Shown one piece after another: positions 16,418 through 24,460 of a stretch of 64,000 nucleotides of DNA. Below the pieces are notes generated by a model. That model was not told the DNA's origin. It searched no databases and saw only the letters and a program-made list of their open reading frames with translations. The position numbers and the translations under genes were made by a program. Positions within the stretch are counted from its first letter, which is position 1. Every line of letters begins with the position of its first letter. This DNA comes from Bog-473 sp035551835 (GTDB lineage: Bacteria; Actinomycetota; Acidimicrobiia; Acidimicrobiales; RAAP-2): positions 62,001 through 126,000 of the forward strand of contig DASZMN010000095.1 of the NCBI GenBank assembly GCA_035551835.1, written 5' to 3'.

Positions 16418-18178
16418 TCAGAGCTCCCAGGCGGCGCTGCGGCCCGCCGACGTGAACGCGGCGCGGAGCACGGACTCGTCCGCCCCGCCGAAGTGGCGGA
16501 AGGCGGCGGCCCCGCGGTCGCGCACGAACACGGGGTCGCCGCCAACGCGATCGAGCCGGAACTTCTCGCGCACGAGGGTGCGCGTGACGACCTTGTTGGT
16601 GGGCGTGGTCGGCAACGCCCCGCAGAGGCGGACGAACCGGGGGCGCCATTTCGGGCTCAGATCCGCCTGGCCGTCCAGCCACGAGGCGAACGACGCGCCG
16701 TCGAACGCCCTGCCATCGCGCAGGACGAGGGCCGCCATGACCTGGTCCCCGGCGTCGGGGTCGGGCACCGCGTACACCGAGACGAGCAGCACGTCGGGAT
16801 GCCGCCCGACGATCGCCTCGATCGGTGCCGTCGCGAAGCTCTCGCCGTCGACGCGCAGCCAGTCACCCGTGCGACCGGCGAAGTAGACCCAGCCCTCTTC
16901 GTCCACGTAGGCCAGGTCGCCGCTCCAGTACCACCCGTCGCGGGTGGTGCGTTGCATCGCCTCGTCGTTGCGGTAATAGCCCTCGAAGGGGCCGACGCCG
17001 AGCGTGTTGACGATCTCGCCGACACAACGATCCGCGTTGAGGAGGCGGCGGTCGCCGTCGAACTGGGCCCGCGGCGCCTCCTGGCCTTCCTCGTCGACCA
17101 CCATGATCCCCTGGCGCAGGCGACCGATGGACGTCCGGGGGCGGTTGCCGGTGCGGTCGAGCGCGATGGCGCCTTCCGTCGAACCGAACACGTCGATCAC
17201 CCGCACCCCGAAGCGGCTCGCCGCTTCCTCGACCACCTGGGGCGACCCTTCGTTGCCGAAGCCGACGCGCAGGGTGTTCTCGGCGTCGTCGGCGCGGGGT
17301 GGCGTCGCCAGCAGGTACGTCAGTACCTTGCCCGTGTAGTTGAACCAGGTGGCACCGTAACGACGCACGTCGGGCAGGAACCCCGACGCGCTGAAGCGGC
17401 GCGCCAGCGAAAGCGACGCACCGGCGACCAACGCGGGCGCCAGGCCGGACATCAGCGAGTTCGTGTGGAACAGGGGCATGGCCGAGTAGCCGACGTCGGT
17501 AGGCGCCAGCTCGAGCATCATGGCCATGCGGTTGCCGGTTGTGAGGAGCCGCCGCTGGGTGCAGCGGACGGCCTTGGGGGCGGCTGAAGTGCCCGATGTG
17601 AACAACAGGACCCAGAGGGCGTCGACATCACCCTCCGTCGGGGACGGCTGGGGCACTCCCGGGGCCGACTCCAATGCGTCCTCGAGCAAGTGGCCGCGGG
17701 TCGGCGGATCGTCGTCGTCGACGAAGCGCCCTGAGACGAGCACCCCGCCGGGCAGATCCACGCCGTCCAGCGCCGCATCGAGCTGGGCCTCGTGTCGCGG
17801 CTCGGTGATCACCATCTGCAGGTCGGTATGGACGACGTCCCGGCCGAGATGCTCTCCGACCCGCGTGTAGTTGAGTCCGGCAATCACCGAACCGCTCAGC
17901 GCGGCGCCGCATAACGCAAAGACGTAGTCGGGCGTGTTGTCGAGCAGGACACCCACGTGGGGCGGCCGCCCCGGGTCCAGGCGGGTGCCGAACAGGCGGG
18001 CGAAGCGCTCCGCCTCGGCCACCAGCTCGCGATGGCTCCACACCCGCGCGCCGAAGCGAAGAGCCGGCCGCTCCCCGTGCTCGGCCAGGTTGCGCCGGAG
18101 CAGGGTTGCCGCATCGGGAGCAGGTAGTGGCACCTCGGCCAACGGCGGGGCCAGAGGTGCAGATCCACCGGCCGTCAC
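16418..18178 (-). CDS. Acyl-CoA synthetase of the FATP/very-long-chain type (FadD17-like)
   Basis: A 586-residue ANL ligase. The adenylation motif is LLFTSGTSAAPKAVR, followed by VIDVFGSTEGAIALD, DGWYWSGDLAYVDEEGW and the FATP-type hinge GRTGDWLRVDGESFATAPIE; the C-terminal TNKVVTRTLVREKF carries the probable catalytic lysine. The FATP-type hinge separates it from the ligase at 852-2393 and suggests bulky substrates such as very long chain or sterol side-chain acids. GTG 18178 is chosen because AAGGA lies 7 bases upstream; the open frame to 18331 adds only an Arg-rich stretch. It is divergent from the second Rieske gene. Confidence 0.9.
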   Translation of the reverse strand: MTAGGSAPLAPPLAEVPLPAPDAATLLRRNLAEHGERPALRFGARVWSHRELVAEAERFARLFGTRLDPGRPPHVGVLLDNTPDYVFALCGAALSGSVIAGLNYTRVGEHLGRDVVHTDLQMVITEPRHEAQLDAALDGVDLPGGVLVSGRFVDDDDPPTRGHLLEDALESAPGVPQPSPTEGDVDALWVLLFTSGTSAAPKAVRCTQRRLLTTGNRMAMMLELAPTDVGYSAMPLFHTNSLMSGLAPALVAGASLSLARRFSASGFLPDVRRYGATWFNYTGKVLTYLLATPPRADDAENTLRVGFGNEGSPQVVEEAASRFGVRVIDVFGSTEGAIALDRTGNRPRTSIGRLRQGIMVVDEEGQEAPRAQFDGDRRLLNADRCVGEIVNTLGVGPFEGYYRNDEAMQRTTRDGWYWSGDLAYVDEEGWVYFAGRTGDWLRVDGESFATAPIEAIVGRHPDVLLVSVYAVPDPDAGDQVMAALVLRDGRAFDGASFASWLDGQADLSPKWRPRFVRLCGALPTTPTNKVVTRTLVREKFRLDRVGGDPVFVRDRGAAAFRHFGGADESVLRAAFTSAGRSAAWEL

Positions 18179-18354
18179 GTTCCCATCCTTGCGCGTCGGT
18201 CCTCCCCGGGCAGCGGGCGAAGTATAGGACCGGCCCCCGGCGGGTCGTGGGCCCTCACGCATTCGACGAGTGCGCCGTAGCATGGCGGTGTCGAGCGCGG
18301 CTCGGCCCGGCGCCCGACGGGGTGAGAGCAAGCACCGGAGAAAGGGGGGCGGAC

Positions 18355-19656
18355 ATGGAGCTCAACGACGTGCTGGTCGGCGAGGACAATGTCGTCCCGC
18401 GCGCCCGGTATACGAGCCCGGAGTTTGCTGCCCTGGAGTTCGACCGCCTGTGGTCCCGCGTCTGGCAGGTGGCCTGCCGAGACGAGGAGATTACCGACGT
18501 CGGCGACTTCTGTGAGTACCTCATCGGTGACCAGTCCATCCTCGTGGTCCGGTCCGCCCCGGAGACGGTGCGGGCGTTCCACAACACGTGCCTCCACCGC
18601 GGCACCCGGTTGGCCGACGGAGCCGGCCGCTTCCCTGAGGGTTGCATCCGCTGCCGCTACCACGCCTGGCGCTACGACCTCGACGGCAAGCTGGTCGAAG
18701 TGGTCGACCGCGCGGAGTTCGATGCCATTCCGGAAAATACCGGCCTGAAGACCGTGCGGGTGGACCGGTGGGGCGGCTTCGTCTGGGTCTGCCTCACCGC
18801 CGACGCACCGCCCTTGCTCGACTACCTCGGGCCGTTGCCGGCGCTGTTGGCGCCGTACCACCTCGAGCGCCTCCACCTCCGCACCTACCTGTCGACCGTG
18901 CTGCCGGCCAATTGGAAGGTCGCCGTCGACGCGTTCAACGAGGGCTACCACGTGCAAGGCACCCACCCGCAGCTCCTCCCTTGGACGGACGACGTCAGCC
19001 TCGAGTACGAAACGTTGGGGATCCACGCCCACTACGGGCGGCTGCCCAACGCGCGGCGCCAGCTCCGCCCCAGTCCGCGCCTCGGGCTCTCGGAAGGCGA
19101 GTACGACGAAGGCGAGATCCTCGAGGCGTTCATCGCGGGGCTGGGCGGGTTGTTCTACAGGGACGAGGGAACGCTGGTCGAGGAGATCCGCGCGTCCGGG
19201 GCCGACGGTGCGACCATGCTCAGCCGCTACCAGAAGGGCCGGCGCGCGCTGCTCGAGGCGCGCGGCGTGGCGATCGAGGAGTTCGCCGACGACCAGCTCA
19301 CGAGCGCGGACGACGTGTTCTTCTTCCCGAACATGGTCGGGCCGATCTATCCCGGGATCGCCATCATCTTCCGCGTGCGGCCCAACGGCACCGACCCCGA
19401 CAGCTGCATCAAGGACACCTGGTTCCTGCAATGGCCCCAACAAGGAGAGCCGCCGAAGCGGGCCAAGCGCCGCTTCTTCCCCGACTGGACCGACCGTGAC
19501 TGGGGCGAGATCACGAACCAGGATTACGCCAACATGGAGCACGTGCAGATCGGGATGAAGTCCCGCGGTGGCCCGGGCCTCCGGCTGAACGGCCGGCAGG
19601 AATCAAATCTCTTGCACATGCACCGGGTGATCGACCGCTACCTCACTTCCGGCTGA
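18355..19656 (+). CDS. Rieske non-heme iron oxygenase, large subunit (second copy)
   Basis: A 433-residue oxygenase related to but clearly diverged from the one at 13124. Rieske ligands are Cys79, His81 (CLH) and Cys100, His103 (CRYH). The mononuclear iron histidines His199 and His204 lie in DAFNEGYHVQGTHPQ. The start ATG 18355 follows AAAGGGGGG; the open frame upstream to 18106 is the shadow of the synthetase. Reductase and ferredoxin genes are absent here too. It is a single gene, divergent from the FATP-type ligase and convergent with an SDR. Confidence 0.92.
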   Translation: MELNDVLVGEDNVVPRARYTSPEFAALEFDRLWSRVWQVACRDEEITDVGDFCEYLIGDQSILVVRSAPETVRAFHNTCLHRGTRLADGAGRFPEGCIRCRYHAWRYDLDGKLVEVVDRAEFDAIPENTGLKTVRVDRWGGFVWVCLTADAPPLLDYLGPLPALLAPYHLERLHLRTYLSTVLPANWKVAVDAFNEGYHVQGTHPQLLPWTDDVSLEYETLGIHAHYGRLPNARRQLRPSPRLGLSEGEYDEGEILEAFIAGLGGLFYRDEGTLVEEIRASGADGATMLSRYQKGRRALLEARGVAIEEFADDQLTSADDVFFFPNMVGPIYPGIAIIFRVRPNGTDPDSCIKDTWFLQWPQQGEPPKRAKRRFFPDWTDRDWGEITNQDYANMEHVQIGMKSRGGPGLRLNGRQESNLLHMHRVIDRYLTSG

Positions 19657-19686
19657 CGGCACCGGCGGGACAGCGGCCGCCGTCCG

Positions 19687-20457
19687 TCACAAGGTGCGGT
19701 AGAGCCCTCCGTCGACCGCGAGCTGGGCCCCGTTGACGTAGCCGGCGGCGTCGCTGGCCAGGAAGACGCACGCGCCGACAATGTCCTCGGGGCGCGCCAA
19801 GCGTTGCATCGGATTGGAGGCCGCGACGCGTTCCTTCCTTTCGGGGGGCCAGCCGCTGCTCAGATCGGTTTCGGTGGCGCTGGGGAGGACAAGGTTCACC
19901 CGGACCTTGGGTGCCCATGCGCCGGCCAACCCGAGGGTCAGGGCGTTCAGGGCGGCCTTGGCCATCCCATAGGGCAGGTCGATCGGACTTGGTCGCCAGG
20001 ACCCCACGGATGAGATGTTGATGATCGATCCCCCGTCGCCCCGAGCCATCCGATCTCCGAAGAGGACGCTCAAGCGGAACGGCCCGCGCGCGTTGGTTGC
20101 GTGCACCTTGTCGTAGAGGTCTTCGCCAACCGAGGCGAGCCCGTCGTACGCGGGCGACATGCCGGCGTTGTTCACGAGCACGTCGCAACGGCCCGCCGCG
20201 TCGTAGACGGCGTCGACGAGGCGGTCGCAGTCCTCCCACTTGCCAACGTGACAGGCGAGGGCCACCGCTCGACGGCCGGTCGAATCCGCGATCTCGCGCG
20301 CCGCGGTCTCGCAGTTGTCGAGCTTGCGGCTGGCGATGACCACGTCGGCCCCGGCCAAGGCCATGCCCTCGGCCACCGCTCGCCCAATGCCACGGCTTCC
20401 GCCTGTCACCACGGCGACCTTGCCGCTCAGGTCGATGAGCTCGTCAGTCCCCTTCAT
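19687..20457 (-). CDS. Short-chain dehydrogenase/reductase
   Basis: A 256-residue classical SDR: VAVVTGGSRGIGRAVA cofactor loop (about 14-29), VIASRKLDNCE, where Arg after the second strand suggests NADPH, VNNAGMSP, catalytic YGMAK, and C-terminal NGAQLAVDGGLYRTL. It resembles FabG/gluconate-5-dehydrogenase-like members. The start is ATG 20457, as the longer frame to 20793 only shadows the MarR gene. It is last in the MFS-MarR-SDR operon, 49 bases after the MarR stop. Confidence 0.87.
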   Translation of the reverse strand: MKGTDELIDLSGKVAVVTGGSRGIGRAVAEGMALAGADVVIASRKLDNCETAAREIADSTGRRAVALACHVGKWEDCDRLVDAVYDAAGRCDVLVNNAGMSPAYDGLASVGEDLYDKVHATNARGPFRLSVLFGDRMARGDGGSIINISSVGSWRPSPIDLPYGMAKAALNALTLGLAGAWAPKVRVNLVLPSATETDLSSGWPPERKERVAASNPMQRLARPEDIVGACVFLASDAAGYVNGAQLAVDGGLYRTL

Positions 20458-20506
20458 CGGTGCCCCCAGTGCGCATGCGGAACCCTGCCCCGCCGAGGAG
20501 CCCTCG

Positions 20507-20965
20507 TCAATCGTGCGCGGCTTCGCTGACGGCGTGCAAAACCCGGACCAGGACCCCGACCTGCTCGGGATCGAGTGACGCCAGCGCGGGCGGGGGCGTG
20601 CTGAGGATCTTGTCGGCCCGCCGTGCGACGTCCCTTCCCTTGCGGGTGACCTCGACGAGCTTGGCCCGGCCATCGGACGGATGGGGCCGGCGCCGGACCA
20701 GGCCCTGTGCCTCCAGGTCGTCGACGATGACGGTCGCATAGGGCGCATCGACTCCCAACGTCGACGCCAGCTCCCACAGCGCCATGGGTGCACGGGCCAA
20801 CCGGCGGATCGCCTTGATGCGGCCGAAGCTCATCCCGAGCCCGTCGGAGACCTCACGCCGGCGTTCGTTGTTGAGCACAAGGTCGCACATCAGCGACCAG
20901 GCCAGGCGTGACGCATCCGAGGCCGCGCCCGTCCCGCCGTCGCCGACCGGCCGCGTCGGGGTCAC
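20507..20965 (-). CDS. MarR-family transcriptional regulator
   Basis: A 152-residue winged-helix regulator. The core is GRIKAIRRLARAPMALWELASTLGVDAPYATVIVDDLEAQGLVRRRPHPSDGRAKLVEVT, with the MarR wing motif DGRAKLVEVT. GTG 20965 has GGAGG 7 bases upstream and overlaps the MFS stop as GTGA, so exporter and regulator are translationally coupled. It probably represses its own operon at an A+T-rich patch just upstream of the MFS start and releases on binding a phenolic or hydrophobic ligand (family knowledge). Confidence 0.88.
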   Translation of the reverse strand: MTPTRPVGDGGTGAASDASRLAWSLMCDLVLNNERRREVSDGLGMSFGRIKAIRRLARAPMALWELASTLGVDAPYATVIVDDLEAQGLVRRRPHPSDGRAKLVEVTRKGRDVARRADKILSTPPPALASLDPEQVGVLVRVLHAVSEAAHD

Positions 20966-22446
20966 GCCCCGGCCTCCGCGCCCACCAGCACCTCCGGGTT
21001 CAGCTCGGTCGCGGTCCGCCGGGCCGATTCGAGGGCCCAGCGCGAGGTGGCGACGACACCGAGCACCAAGACGATGGCGCCACACGCCGCCAGCGTCCAC
21101 CAGCCGGCGTGGCTGGCCGCGGCAAAGTTCACGCCGAACGAGCCCTTCACCTGCGATGTCACGAGGGCGCCGACGACGGCCACGCCCAAGGTCTGACCGA
21201 GCTGTCGTGAGGTGGATGCGACGGCGGACGCGACGCCGGCTTGAGCCCGCGGCATCCCCGACACCGCCGCGTTGGTGATCGGCGCGTTCACCAGGCCGAA
21301 GCCGAGTCCGAACACCACGTACGCCCCGAACAACCAGGTGAACGGCGTCGTCGGGTCGATCTGGGCGAGCATGACGCAGGCCGCGATCAGGGCGCCGCCC
21401 GACACCACCAGCGGGAAGCGGGCGCCCCGGCTCCCCACGATGCGCCCCGAGATCGGGGATGCCACCATCGTCACCAGGGCCATCGGGAGCGTGTCGAGGC
21501 CGGCGCGCAACGGGGAAAGACCGCGCACCTCCTGGAGGTAGAGCGTGTTGAGGAACAGGAATCCACCGAGGGTGGCGAAAGCGGCGACGGCGGTGACCGT
21601 GGCGGCGGTGAAGGGGACCGACCGGAAGAACCGCAGGTCGATGAGCGGGTCGACGCGCCGCGGCTCGTAGAGCACGAACCCGGCCACGGCCACGGCGGCG
21701 AGGCAGAACGAGGCCAGGATGATGGGGGACGACCAGCCCCGGCCCGGCGCCTCGATGATCCCGTAGGTCAGCGAGGCGAACAGGACCACCATCAGCGCCT
21801 GACCCACCGGATCAAAGCGCCGTGCCCTCGGAGCCTTCGACTCGGGGACGTAGCGCAGGGTCAGCCCGATCGCGATCAGGCCGACGGGGATGTTGATCCA
21901 GAAGATCGACCGCCAACCGGCTGAGGACACCAGGAGGCCGCCGACCACCGGGCCGAGCGCCATGGAGATCCCCACTACGGCTCCCCACACGCCGACCGCC
22001 TGCGCGCGCTCTTTGGGGTCGGTGAACGTGTTCGTGATGATGGACATGGCCACCGGGTTCAACATGGAGCCGCCGACCGCCTGCACCATGCGGAACACCA
22101 CCAGGAGCTCCTCATTCGGGGCGAGGCTGCACAGGAGCGATCCCACCGAGAAGACGGCGAGCCCGATCACGAAGGTGCGCCGCCGGCCAAGCCGGTCGGC
22201 GGTGGAACCGGACAACATGAGCAAGCTGGCCAGGACCAGCGTGTAGGCGTCGACCACCCATTGGAGACCCGAGATCGACGAATTGAAGTCGTGCCCGATC
22301 GAGGGGAGCGCGACGTTCACGATGGTCACGTCCAGGCCCACGATCAGGAGGCTCATCGAACAGATCAGCAAGATGCCGATCCGGCGGTTCCGGCTCAACT
22401 CGTGCAGGCCGACGGTCGGGGTCCCCGCAGATAGTTGTGTTTCCAT
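20962..22446 (-). CDS. MFS drug/metabolite exporter, 14-helix DHA2 (EmrB/QacA) type
   Basis: A 494-residue integral membrane protein. Near residue 43 it has LDVTIVNVALPSIGHDF (the DHA2 helix 1 motif D1), then WVVDAYTLVLASLLMLSG, GSTADRLGRRRTFVIG (motif A) and GAVVGISMALGPVVGGLL (motif C of antiporters). Further hydrophobic segments run to about residue 480. It would export a toxic substrate or intermediate by proton antiport. It starts at ATG 22446 and is first in the operon with MarR and SDR. The start is preceded on this strand by A+T-rich GATATTCTCGAATTAGTT, a likely promoter/operator patch. Confidence 0.92.
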   Translation of the reverse strand: METQLSAGTPTVGLHELSRNRRIGILLICSMSLLIVGLDVTIVNVALPSIGHDFNSSISGLQWVVDAYTLVLASLLMLSGSTADRLGRRRTFVIGLAVFSVGSLLCSLAPNEELLVVFRMVQAVGGSMLNPVAMSIITNTFTDPKERAQAVGVWGAVVGISMALGPVVGGLLVSSAGWRSIFWINIPVGLIAIGLTLRYVPESKAPRARRFDPVGQALMVVLFASLTYGIIEAPGRGWSSPIILASFCLAAVAVAGFVLYEPRRVDPLIDLRFFRSVPFTAATVTAVAAFATLGGFLFLNTLYLQEVRGLSPLRAGLDTLPMALVTMVASPISGRIVGSRGARFPLVVSGGALIAACVMLAQIDPTTPFTWLFGAYVVFGLGFGLVNAPITNAAVSGMPRAQAGVASAVASTSRQLGQTLGVAVVGALVTSQVKGSFGVNFAAASHAGWWTLAACGAIVLVLGVVATSRWALESARRTATELNPEVLVGAEAGA

Positions 22447-22468
22447 AACTAATTCGAGAATATCGGTC
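22447..22468 (-). promoter_or_regulatory. A+T-rich putative MarR operator/promoter patch
   Basis: AACTAATTCGAGAATATCGG lies directly before the MFS start in otherwise G+C-rich DNA and holds the small inverted repeat ATTC-GA-GAAT. A MarR repressor is encoded in the same operon. The assignment is weak: the palindrome is short. Confidence 0.3.
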
Positions 22469-22572
22469 TCTCCCGGGCCGTCGAACCGCAGTCTCGGCGG
22501 AGGGCCCGCCGCCCGGCCAAAACCCCGGCGCCTTTGTCACCTCGGACCGTGCCAGGACTAATGTGCCTGCAC

Positions 22573-22608
22573 ACCGACCTCTTTCGTCGGTTCACACTGT
22601 TCGACGAA
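22573..22608 (+). promoter_or_regulatory. Overlapping inverted repeats in BVMO leader
   Basis: ACCGAC (22573-22578) pairs perfectly with GTCGGT (22586-22591), and TTCGTCG (22583-22589) pairs perfectly with CGACGAA (22602-22608). The two hairpins share bases, so only one can form at a time. They end 19 bases before the BVMO start. This could be a leader switch, a terminator or an operator pair. Confidence 0.35.
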
Positions 22609-22627
22609 GCCCGCCGCCCGATTGCCC

Positions 22628-24460
22628 GTGCCCAAACCTCAGCCCGAATCAAACCCCTCGCGGTTCGACCGAGAGGCCGTCCGAGCCAAGTACCTCGCCG
22701 AGCGCGACCGCCGACTGGTGGAAGGCCGGTCCGACATCCGCGACCTGCAACGGGACGCCGAATTCGCGCGCTACCGGAACGATCCGTTCACCCCCGTCGT
22801 CGAACGCGCTCCGGTCAACGACAACGTCGATGTCGTGATCGTCGGTGGCGGGATCGCCGGCGTGCTCGCGGGGGCCAATCTCCGCATGGCCGGCATCGAG
22901 CGGATCCGCGTCATCGACCAGGCGGGCGGCATCGGAGGCACCTGGTACTGGAACCGCTACCCAGGGGTCATGTGCGACGTCGAGTCGTACATGTACATCC
23001 CGATGCTCGAAGAGTTCGGCTACGTCCCGACCCGACGCTACGCGTCAGGTGACGAAATCCGGAACCACCTTCAGCGGATCGCGGAGCGCTACCGCCTCGA
23101 AGAAGATGGCCTGTTCCACACGGGCGTCACCCGCGCCGAATGGCAGGAGGAGGACGGTCGCTGGGCCGTCCACACCGATCGCGGCGACGAGGTCCGCTGC
23201 CAGTGGTACGTCCTGGCGGTAGGGATCCTCAACCTCATGAAGCTGCCGGCCATCCCCGGCATGGAGAACTTCGAGGGACGCTCGTTCCACACGGCTCGGT
23301 GGGACTACGACTACACCGGCGGCGGCATCGACCAGCCCCTCAGCAAACTCGAAGACAAGGTCGTCGCGCTCCTCGGCACCGGCGCGAGCGGCATCCAGGC
23401 CGTGCCACCCCTCGTCCAATCGGCCAAACACGTCTACGTTTTCCAGCGCACCCCTTCTGCCATCGGCGAGCGGGGGAACCGCCCCACCGAGACCCAGTTC
23501 GCCGAGGGGCTGGAGCCGGGCTGGCAACGCGCCCGCATGGACAACTTCCAAGCCATCATGCTGGGGCTGCCGGTGGAGATCGACCAGGTCGATGACGGGT
23601 GGACCCATCACTTCGCGCTGGTCAACCATCCCAAGGTGGTCGAGGGCATGAGCGGGGCAGACATCGCCCGCAGCGGCGAGCAGACCGACTTCGACGTCAT
23701 GGAGGCACACCGGCGCCGAGTCGAAGAACTCGTCGCCGACCCGGCCGTGGCGGAGATCATGAAGCCGTACTACCGCTACATCTGCAAGCGGCCCTGCTTC
23801 CACGACGAGTACCTCCCGGCCTTCAACGCGCCCAACATCACCCTGATCGACTGCCCGGCGGGCATCGAACGCGTCACCGGGAAGGGTCCGGTCGTGGACG
23901 GGGAACAGTTCGAAGTCGACTGCATCATTTACGGCACGGGCTTCGAGCCCGAGCAGACGCCGCTGGCCCGCCGCGCCGGGCACGAGATCGTGGGGCGCGG
24001 CGGCGCGACGCTGGCGGACAAGTGGGTCGACGGCCCGCACACCCTGTTCGGCATGATGAGCCGCGGCTTTCCCAACCTGTTCGTCATGCCCGCGCCGTTT
24101 CAGCAGGCGGTGGTCACGGTCAACTACACACAGCTGGCGATTCTCGGTGGCGAGTTCGTCGGGCGGGCGGTGGGGTTGCTCGCGCGGGACGGCGTCGACG
24201 TCTTCGACGTGAGCGCCGAGGCCGAGGAGGAGTGGGTCAAAGGGATCGTGGACGCGTACATCGACGCCAGCCGGGTCATGGCCGCCTGCACCCCGTCGCG
24301 CATCAACAACGAGGGCCACCCCGAGGAGAGGAGCCCGCTCGTCGGGGCCTACCGGGGGGGACTGGGCGACTGGTTCGGGTACCGCGACCGCCTCGAGAGA
24401 TGGCTCAAGGACGGCCGCTTCGACGGCCTGGAGCTCGAAGTCCGCTCGACGGCGCCGTGA
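22628..24460 (+). CDS. Flavin-containing Baeyer-Villiger-type monooxygenase (second, long form)
   Basis: A 610-residue BVMO with an N-terminal extension of about 65 residues (SRFDREAVRAKYLAERDRR), as in cyclopentadecanone/phenylacetone/steroid BVMO-like long forms. FAD loop VGGGIAG (about 72-78), GGTWYWNRYPGVMCDVES, fingerprint FEGRSFHTARWD (215-226), NADPH loop GTGASG, and IYGTGFEPEQ are all intact. GTG 22628 is the likely start; no good ribosome site is visible, and TTG 22622 is an alternative. The stop overlaps the next gene as GTGA, making a three-gene operon with an SDR and an amidohydrolase. It would oxygenate a cyclic or long-chain ketone. Confidence 0.92.
   Translation: MPKPQPESNPSRFDREAVRAKYLAERDRRLVEGRSDIRDLQRDAEFARYRNDPFTPVVERAPVNDNVDVVIVGGGIAGVLAGANLRMAGIERIRVIDQAGGIGGTWYWNRYPGVMCDVESYMYIPMLEEFGYVPTRRYASGDEIRNHLQRIAERYRLEEDGLFHTGVTRAEWQEEDGRWAVHTDRGDEVRCQWYVLAVGILNLMKLPAIPGMENFEGRSFHTARWDYDYTGGGIDQPLSKLEDKVVALLGTGASGIQAVPPLVQSAKHVYVFQRTPSAIGERGNRPTETQFAEGLEPGWQRARMDNFQAIMLGLPVEIDQVDDGWTHHFALVNHPKVVEGMSGADIARSGEQTDFDVMEAHRRRVEELVADPAVAEIMKPYYRYICKRPCFHDEYLPAFNAPNITLIDCPAGIERVTGKGPVVDGEQFEVDCIIYGTGFEPEQTPLARRAGHEIVGRGGATLADKWVDGPHTLFGMMSRGFPNLFVMPAPFQQAVVTVNYTQLAILGGEFVGRAVGLLARDGVDVFDVSAEAEEEWVKGIVDAYIDASRVMAACTPSRINNEGHPEERSPLVGAYRGGLGDWFGYRDRLERWLKDGRFDGLELEVRSTAP

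Noticed and set aside
23599..24456. Open frame continuing upstream of the double-domain SDR
   Set aside because: It is Arg/Gly-rich shadow of the BVMO; the GTG at 24457 gives the exact SDR start and a standard 4-base overlap.
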